In this document: piece by piece, positions 16,218-20,630 of the stretch | Layout: every line of letters begins with the position of its first letter | How positions within the stretch are numbered: the first letter of the stretch is position 1 | DNA from: Succinatimonas sp. CAG:777 | Lineage (GTDB): Bacteria > Pseudomonadota > Gammaproteobacteria > Enterobacterales > Succinivibrionaceae | Direction of reading: 5' to 3' | Length of the DNA stretch: 20,630 bases | Assembly (NCBI GenBank): GCA_000431835.1 | Contig: HF987944.1 | Location: forward strand, 57,383-78,012 | The notes under the pieces: model-generated | Seen by the model: only the letters and a program-made list of their open reading frames with translations | Database searches by the model: none | What the model was told of the DNA's origin: nothing | Program-made: the position numbers and the translations under genes

Positions 16218-18470
16218 CTAATACATCGTTATCGGATCGACTTCGATAGCAAAACGTACGTCATTTGGAAGAGACTCTTCAGAAACGAGTTTTCTAACAT
16301 TAGTTAGAAATAAATTAAGTGCTTTTCTATTGATGCTAGTTACTAATATATGAAAATGGTATCTGTTTTGAACTTTCTCCATTTTATCAGACAGAACGTG
16401 AGTAAGCGCTAAATTTGGGTAATCATCTTTGAGGTTATTAAGTTTTCTGTATACATCTGATAAAAAGTTAAATGCTTTAGTTCGATTTTGACTATTGCAA
16501 AGAATAAAAGCCTGACTTGAAAATGGAGGTAACATCATTGATTTTCTAGTTTCTAAAAGATCATCTGCTATAGTCATATAGTTACAGTTAGGATCAATTA
16601 GTTGATTTATTAGCAAGTTGTCAGGGTGGTGGGTTTGAATTACTACCTTGCCTTGCTTTTTACCTCTACCAGAACGTCCTGATACCTGAGTTAACAGCTG
16701 AGCTGTATTTTCTAAAGAGCGAAAATCGTCTGAAAATAATGATGAATCAACATCTAAGATACCTACTAAAGTTACATCTGGAAAATCGTGTCCTTTTGCT
16801 AGCATTTGAGTCCCTAGCATAATTTTTGATGTTCCTTGTCTGATTCTATTTAACTTAGTTTCAAGTTGTTTCTTAGTGGTGACAGAATCTCTATCGATCC
16901 TTTCAACACCAATGTCAGGATAGCGATGTTCTAAAAATTCACTTACTTGTTCAGTACCAAAACCTTGTTCTACGAGTTCATCATTTCCGCATACATAGCA
17001 GGTCTTGGGAATTTCATAAAAGTTCTCGCATACATGGCATTGCAGTCTGTTAGCTTTTTTATGCACAGTAAGTAAGTTATCGCAATTAGGACAGACAAAA
17101 ACATGACCACACTGATGACAAACCAAATGATGGGCATAACCACGTCGGTTCAAAAAAAGTAAGACCTGATTTCCTTTAGCTGTTTCTTCACCAATTTCAT
17201 CTTCAAGAGTCTGACAGATTCCGGTCTTAAGACCGTCTGTTAAAGGCTCGTTTCTCAAATCTATAAGCTCAAAATTAGGAACAGTAGCTCCGCCTGCTCT
17301 TATAGTAAGGTCAATCTTTTGATAAACACCTTTTTGAACATTGTAGATAGTCTCCAAGCTTGGAGTAGCCGAACCTAGCACTATAGGGCAATTATTTAAT
17401 TTTGCCCTCATAATAGCTAAGTTTCTTGCATGATATCTAAATGAATCATTCTGCTTAAAAGAACTATCATGTTCCTCATCAATCACGATTAATCCAAGAT
17501 TAGGGATAGGTGTAAATAAAGCAGTTCTAGTTCCTATTAAAATGCCTGACTTAGACGTTGCCATATCTATATAAGCATCAAGTCTTTCTCTATCTGATAA
17601 GGCTGAATGCATAGAAGACACAGGAACGTTAAAACGTCTATAGAATCTATCAAAGGTTTGTGGTGTAAGTGCTATTTCAGGAACTAAAATTAAAACAGCC
17701 TTACCTTCTTTTAAAACATTCTCAATTACTCGAAGATAAACTTCTGTCTTGCCTGATCCTGTAATGCCGTTTAGTAAAAATGTATTAAAACCATGACAAT
17801 TAGAAATGGTCAAGATAGCGTTTTGCTGCTCTAAATTAGGCTTTGGGGGAGTTTCTTTTAAAATCTCATTTGCATTTTCATAGAACTTATTAGACTCTAT
17901 GTTTTCATTAAATAACTTTATAAGACCTTTTTTGATAAGGGCGTTTTCTGATGTACTAGAAAAACCTCTTTCTCTTAATTCCTTGCGTCTTGCAGAGCCT
18001 TGCCTTAAAACTTCTATAATTTCGATTTGTTCTTTTGACTTTAGTTTAGATATCTTTTTCTCATCTAAATTGTCTTCAAGTCTTAGTGCAGGGATTTGCT
18101 CATAAGAAAAAGGAGCTCCATCTCTTAAAAGTTTGGGCAGAGCTACATTAAAGCATTGTCCTAATGGGTATTGGTAATAGTTGCTTCCAAATTGTAGTAC
18201 ATCAATAACATCTTTGGGAATGATGGCTTTTTTGTCTAAAAGTTTAGCTTCTTTTAGTTTTGATTTATCAAAATCTATATCAGGGTTAATCTTTGTGATA
18301 ACGCCAACTTGAGAGAGTCCTGAAAAATTAATGAGCACTCTTGACCCAATACACTCTTCACCTATAAGACCATTAACCTTATAAGCGAAATCTCTAAAGA
18401 GCGGTCTGTTAACCGCAACATTAACGATGGTGTAGGAAATAGTAGTGTCGGTGTTATTCATGACAGGCAT
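16218..18470 (-). CDS. priA: Primosomal replication-restart helicase PriA
   Basis: PriA recognises stalled forks and reloads the replisome. The 750-residue product (E. coli 732) has the N-terminal DNA-binding domain (1-about 110) and winged-helix part, then superfamily 2 helicase motifs: Walker A GITGSGKTE near 236, DEEH in VIDEEHDSSFKQND near 332, and GSATPS. The zinc-binding insertion carries paired cysteines CHQCGHVFVCPNC, CHVC and CYVC. Helicase motifs V-VI follow as GTQMLAKGHDFPDV and QVSGRSGRG. The start is uncertain: the ATG at 18470 and an ATG three codons later both lack a ribosome site, and a perfect TATAAT (minus strand, 18474-18469) overlaps the first. The core homologous to E. 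coli PriA begins near residue 15. It diverges from rpmE, as in E. coli. Confidence 0.95.
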   Translation of the reverse strand: MPVMNNTDTTISYTIVNVAVNRPLFRDFAYKVNGLIGEECIGSRVLINFSGLSQVGVITKINPDIDFDKSKLKEAKLLDKKAIIPKDVIDVLQFGSNYYQYPLGQCFNVALPKLLRDGAPFSYEQIPALRLEDNLDEKKISKLKSKEQIEIIEVLRQGSARRKELRERGFSSTSENALIKKGLIKLFNENIESNKFYENANEILKETPPKPNLEQQNAILTISNCHGFNTFLLNGITGSGKTEVYLRVIENVLKEGKAVLILVPEIALTPQTFDRFYRRFNVPVSSMHSALSDRERLDAYIDMATSKSGILIGTRTALFTPIPNLGLIVIDEEHDSSFKQNDSFRYHARNLAIMRAKLNNCPIVLGSATPSLETIYNVQKGVYQKIDLTIRAGGATVPNFELIDLRNEPLTDGLKTGICQTLEDEIGEETAKGNQVLLFLNRRGYAHHLVCHQCGHVFVCPNCDNLLTVHKKANRLQCHVCENFYEIPKTCYVCGNDELVEQGFGTEQVSEFLEHRYPDIGVERIDRDSVTTKKQLETKLNRIRQGTSKIMLGTQMLAKGHDFPDVTLVGILDVDSSLFSDDFRSLENTAQLLTQVSGRSGRGKKQGKVVIQTHHPDNLLINQLIDPNCNYMTIADDLLETRKSMMLPPFSSQAFILCNSQNRTKAFNFLSDVYRKLNNLKDDYPNLALTHVLSDKMEKVQNRYHFHILVTSINRKALNLFLTNVRKLVSEESLPNDVRFAIEVDPITMY

Positions 18471-18494
18471 TATAGAGGAACGAACATAAAAAAG

Positions 18495-18525
18495 GGCTTT
18501 TTAGACGAAAATTAATGGCTTTTTA
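18495..18525. repeat. Direct 9-bp repeat in the priA/rpmE divergent region
   Basis: GGCTTTTTA occurs at 18495-18503 and 18517-18525, 22 bp apart (about two helical turns), between the priA start and the rpmE -35 box. It could be a paired binding site for a regulator on one DNA face; no known consensus is recognised. Confidence 0.3.
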
Positions 18526-18527
18526 TG

Positions 18528-18556
18528 TTGCATATTTAGGATTAATCAACTATCAT
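18528..18556 (+). promoter_or_regulatory. rpmE promoter
   Basis: TTGCAT (18528-18533), a 17-bp spacer, and TATCAT (18551-18556, 5/6 to consensus) form a sigma-70 type promoter. Transcription would start near 18563, giving a leader of about 70 nt that contains the structured GC-rich element before the rpmE start. Confidence 0.55.
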
Positions 18557-18576
18557 AAGCCACCGTTTCTATTTAG

Positions 18577-18620
18577 GCGTGTGGTATTCGGCGCAAAATG
18601 TGGCTGAAAGCGCGACACGC
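18577..18620 (+). promoter_or_regulatory. Structured rpmE leader, candidate bL31 autoregulatory RNA
   Basis: This segment is strikingly GC-rich for its surroundings. It folds by eye into an outer helix GCGTGT (18577-18582) with ACACGC (18615-18620) and an inner helix GCGC (18591-18594) with GCGC (18610-18613), separated by an asymmetric internal loop and closed by a 15-nt loop. It ends 3 nt before the ribosome site GAGG (18624-18627), a position suited to translational control. bL31 is known to repress its own mRNA in E. coli and L31 leader motifs are described for gammaproteobacteria; whether this one matches that motif I cannot test here. Confidence 0.5.
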
Positions 18621-18632
18621 AATGAGGTTCAA

Positions 18633-18857
18633 ATGAAAGAGAATATTCATCCAGAGTACAAGGAAGTTAATGTGCGTTGCTCATGCGGTAACACATTCAA
18701 GATCCGTACTACTGCAGGTCACGATTTAAGCTTAGATGTTTGCTCTAAGTGCCATCCATTCTTCACCGGTAAGCAGAAGATTGTTGATACTGGTGGACGT
18801 GTTGAGGCATTTAAGAAGCGTTTCGGTGGTATTTCAGCTTTTGCTGTTAAGCACTAA
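18633..18857 (+). CDS. rpmE: Large ribosomal subunit protein bL31, zinc-binding form
   Basis: bL31 bridges the two ribosomal subunits. The 74-residue product matches RpmE throughout, with HDLSLDVCSKCHPFFTGKQK and GGRVEAFKKRFG. The zinc ligands C16, C18, C37 and C40 are all present, so this is the C+ (zinc-containing) paralogue. A GTG at 18579 would add 18 codons, but that stretch is the structured leader; the ATG at 18633, with GAGG at 18624-18627, matches the family start. It has its own promoter and a strong terminator, so it is monocistronic and divergent from priA. Confidence 0.97.
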   Translation: MKENIHPEYKEVNVRCSCGNTFKIRTTAGHDLSLDVCSKCHPFFTGKQKIVDTGGRVEAFKKRFGGISAFAVKH

Positions 18858-18875
18858 TCTTAAAGCTTTAATCGC

Positions 18876-18910
18876 AAAAAAAAGGCAGATCGTATGATCT
18901 GCTTTTTTTT
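18876..18910 (+). terminator. rpmE intrinsic terminator
   Basis: GCAGATC (18885-18891), loop GTAT, GATCTGC (18896-18902), then eight T residues (18903-18910). A matching run of eight A residues precedes the stem, so the hairpin can extend and could also act on the minus strand. It lies 18 bp after the rpmE stop and is the strongest terminator in the window. Confidence 0.92.
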
Positions 18911-19116
18911 ATAAGCTCAATTTCACTAAAAAACAGTCAATAATTTATCCTCTTCAAGTATCAATCTTCCATTCTTCAAAAAATCAAAACTCTTTTTGAT
19001 AAATTTCTCAATTTGTAACTTTTTATCAACTTTTTACAGAAATTCAAATTCTGAAATGTTAGACTACTATTTGAAATGACACGAAAAATAGTTTTCTACA
19101 TCACAATTTTGAGTTT
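18911..19116. other. AT-rich intergenic stretch, no gene seen
   Basis: The gap from rpmE to maeB is 370 bp. After the terminator it holds very AT-rich sequence with no convincing reading frame on either strand. Two weak symmetrical elements are visible: ATCAAAA/TTTTGAT (18983-18989 and 18994-19000) and a near-palindrome around CAGAA...TTCTG near 19037-19053. The maeB promoter is likely at the right-hand end of the gap. Confidence 0.5.
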
Positions 19117-19145
19117 TTTTCAGAATTTTAACCTAGGAATATTAT
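19117..19145 (+). promoter_or_regulatory. Candidate maeB promoter
   Basis: TTTTCA (19117-19122), a 17-bp spacer and TATTAT (19140-19145, 5/6 to consensus) would start transcription near 19152 and give a leader of about 75 nt before the GTG start of maeB. T-rich surroundings make chance matches likely. Confidence 0.35.
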
Positions 19146-19227
19146 CTGTCAGGGAAGCTATCAACTATTCTTAAGAATAAAGAAAAAGAAATAGCTAATT
19201 TTAGGTACGAAACAACGAGGTGTTATT

Positions 19228-20481
19228 GTGTCACACGATGCTAAATTATTACACGACAGAGCTTTGGCATATCACGAGAATCCTGTGCCAGGAAAGATTA
19301 AAATAGAGATCACTAAGCCTGCTGAGACAGCTGACGATTTGACTCTTGCATACAGCCCTGGTGTAGCAGAGCCAGTTCGAGAGATTGCAAAAGATCCAGA
19401 GAACGCATATCGCTATACAGGTAAGGGCAATTCAGTAGCAATTATCTCAAACGGTACAGCGATTTTAGGTTTAGGCAATTTAGGTCCTTTAGCATCTAAG
19501 CCTGTAATGGAAGGTAAGGCATTACTTTTCAAGCGTTTTGCTGATATTAATGCAATTGATATCGAAGTTGATAACAAGAGTGTTGAAGACTTTATTACAA
19601 CTGTCGAATGTATTGCCAATACCTTTGGTGGCGTTAACTTAGAGGATATTAAAGCTCCTGAGTGCTTTGAAATTGAGCGCGAGTTAATTAAGCGTTGTAA
19701 AGTACCTATTTTCCACGATGACCAACACGGTACAGCAATTGTAACAACCGCTGGTATTTTAAATGCAGTAGAGTTACAGGGTAAAAAGATTGAGGATTGT
19801 AAGGTTGTTTGCGTAGGCGCAGGTGCTGCAGGTATCGCTTGCTCAGACTTCTTAATTAAGTGTGGCGCAAAGAAAGAAAACTTCTTCATGGTAGACCGCC
19901 ATGGTGTTATCAGATCAGATCGTCCTCAGTACAACAATGGTGAAAAGCCAAGATTTATCAATGATGCAGGTCCTAAGACCTTAAAAGAGGCTATGGAAAA
20001 TGCTGATGTGCTTTTAGGTGTTTCAGGTCCAGGTTTAATAGATGATCAGGAAGTTATTCACATGGCAAAGAATGCTGTAATCTTTGCTTGTTCAAACCCA
20101 GATCCTGAGGTTGATCCTGAGGTTGTATCAAAGTTACGTCCTGATATCATTATGGGTACAGGTCGTTCTGACTATCCAAATCAGATCAACAACGTGTTAT
20201 GCTTCCCATATTTGTTCCGCGGTGCTTTAGATGTAAGAGCAACCTGCATCAATACAGAAATGATGAAAGCAGCTATGAACGCTCTACGTAATCTAGCTAA
20301 AGAGCCTGTTCCTGCTGAAGTTGTTAAGGCTGCACAGGTTGATCACTTAGAGTACGGTAGAGATTACTTAATACCAAAGCCAATGGATGCAAGATTAAAG
20401 GAGAAGTTATCATCTGCAGTAGCAAAAGCTGCTGTTGATTCTGGTGTAGCTCAGATCCCTCTACCAGATTGTTATAAGTAA
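19228..20481 (+). CDS. maeB: Malic enzyme (oxaloacetate-decarboxylating), short form
   Basis: The enzyme converts malate to pyruvate and CO2 with reduction of NAD(P), or the reverse, in the cytoplasm. The 417-residue product has the malic N-terminal domain with AYSPGVAEPVREIA and NGTAILGLGNLGPLASKPVMEG, the metal-site segment PIFHDDQHGTAIV near 170, and an NAD(P)-binding Rossmann fold with GAGAAGIAC near 200. It lacks the C-terminal phosphotransacetylase-like domain that makes E. coli MaeB about 759 residues, and so matches the short form found beside rpmE in Vibrio-type genomes. Cofactor preference cannot be decided by eye. The start is GTG at 19228 with GAGGTG at 19217-19222 and 5-nt spacing. 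In a succinate-forming gut bacterium it would link C4 acids to pyruvate or supply NADPH; that role is inference. Confidence 0.93.
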   Translation: MSHDAKLLHDRALAYHENPVPGKIKIEITKPAETADDLTLAYSPGVAEPVREIAKDPENAYRYTGKGNSVAIISNGTAILGLGNLGPLASKPVMEGKALLFKRFADINAIDIEVDNKSVEDFITTVECIANTFGGVNLEDIKAPECFEIERELIKRCKVPIFHDDQHGTAIVTTAGILNAVELQGKKIEDCKVVCVGAGAAGIACSDFLIKCGAKKENFFMVDRHGVIRSDRPQYNNGEKPRFINDAGPKTLKEAMENADVLLGVSGPGLIDDQEVIHMAKNAVIFACSNPDPEVDPEVVSKLRPDIIMGTGRSDYPNQINNVLCFPYLFRGALDVRATCINTEMMKAAMNALRNLAKEPVPAEVVKAAQVDHLEYGRDYLIPKPMDARLKEKLSSAVAKAAVDSGVAQIPLPDCYK

Positions 20482-20513
20482 TTTAGATATTCAGTAAACG
20501 TTCGATATCTAAA
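20482..20513 (+). repeat. Inverted repeat directly after the maeB stop
   Basis: TTTAGATAT (20482-20490) and ATATCTAAA (20505-20513) are exact reverse complements with a 14-nt loop containing the palindrome AACGTT. The element begins at the base after the maeB stop and ends 4 nt before the terminator stem, forming a tandem hairpin 3' UTR. It may protect the 3' end; its function is unknown. Confidence 0.5.
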
Positions 20514-20517
20514 AATG

Positions 20518-20546
20518 GAAAAGGTGCCTTTTGGCACCTTTTCTTT
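20518..20546 (+). terminator. maeB intrinsic terminator
   Basis: A perfect 11-bp stem, GAAAAGGTGCC (20518-20528) and GGCACCTTTTC (20533-20543), with a TTTT loop, ends in TTTTCTTT. It lies 36 bp after the maeB stop. The A-run on the left arm means it could also act in reverse. From 20551 to the window end I see no gene, only AT-rich sequence with a short AAGTC/GACTT repeat (20557-20572). Confidence 0.9.
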
Positions 20547-20630
20547 AGGACAGTCAAAGTCAAATAAGACTTGTCATTTAAAATAATACCAATAATCTAA
20601 ATCGTAAGTTAAATCTTTTCTAAGAGCACA

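Noticed and set aside
19080..19112. ACATCACA upstream of maeB as a CRP site
   Set aside because: Only one half-site is present; the other half matches about two of five positions of TGTGA.
19413..19889. 158-codon open frame on the minus strand inside maeB
   Set aside because: It is antisense to a well-conserved enzyme, is rich in Ser/Lys/Pro without domain signs and has no ribosome site; the frame is open as a by-product of maeB codon use.
1..20630. tRNA/rRNA genes, CRISPR arrays, insertion sequences, prophage or toxin-antitoxin pairs
   Set aside because: I looked for cloverleaf-type segments, regular spaced repeats, transposase motifs and small two-gene modules and found none that hold up.

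Overview
The window reads as a stretch of chromosomal core genome from an AT-rich gammaproteobacterium. HslV, HslU, PriA, bL31, PlsB, CysE and FieF all resemble their enteric/Vibrio counterparts closely. The order priA | rpmE with argS-ftsN-hslV-hslU on the priA strand, and maeB beyond rpmE, is the arrangement I recall from Vibrio/Aeromonas-like genomes. Low GC, a PTA-less malic enzyme and a gut-type membrane sensor make Succinivibrionaceae a plausible family, but this is inference from memory, not shown by the sequence.

Layout. Positions 1-1628 hold the tail of a periplasmic solute-binding protein and a membrane sensor-like protein with no recognisable output domain. A convergent hairpin separates these from a bile acid:sodium symporter-family (BASS) transporter (1737-2735, minus). 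Divergent from that is pmbA (2939-4297). After a bidirectional hairpin come fliL-like and plsB (minus, 4404-7325), which are translationally coupled. Three plus-strand genes follow: fieF, cysE and a fused fructose-type PTS transporter (7594-11601). That block abuts, with no gap at all, the end of a six-gene minus-strand run: priA, argS, ftsN, hslV, hslU, zapB (18470 down to 11602). Rightward from the priA promoter region run rpmE (with its own promoter, structured leader and strong terminator) and maeB (with a tandem-hairpin 3' end).

Function. The minus-strand run joins replication restart (PriA), translation (ArgRS), cell division (FtsN and ZapB) and the HslUV protease. ArgS to ZapB are packed with gaps of 5, 11 and 17 bp and a 1-bp overlap, so they probably form one transcript behind a promoter just upstream of argS. 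The other genes serve phospholipid synthesis (PlsB), cysteine synthesis (CysE), metal efflux (FieF), sugar uptake (PTS) and malate/pyruvate interconversion (MaeB).

I see no tRNA, rRNA, CRISPR array, insertion sequence, prophage or obvious horizontally acquired island. The points most worth a second look are an arginyl-tRNA synthetase with a broken HIGH signature, the orphan membrane sensor, the leader hairpins before cysE and rpmE, a short FtsN without an evident E motif, a FliL-like secreted protein coupled to plsB, and the zero-gap convergent junction at 11601/11602. I do not see a convincing new multi-gene system.
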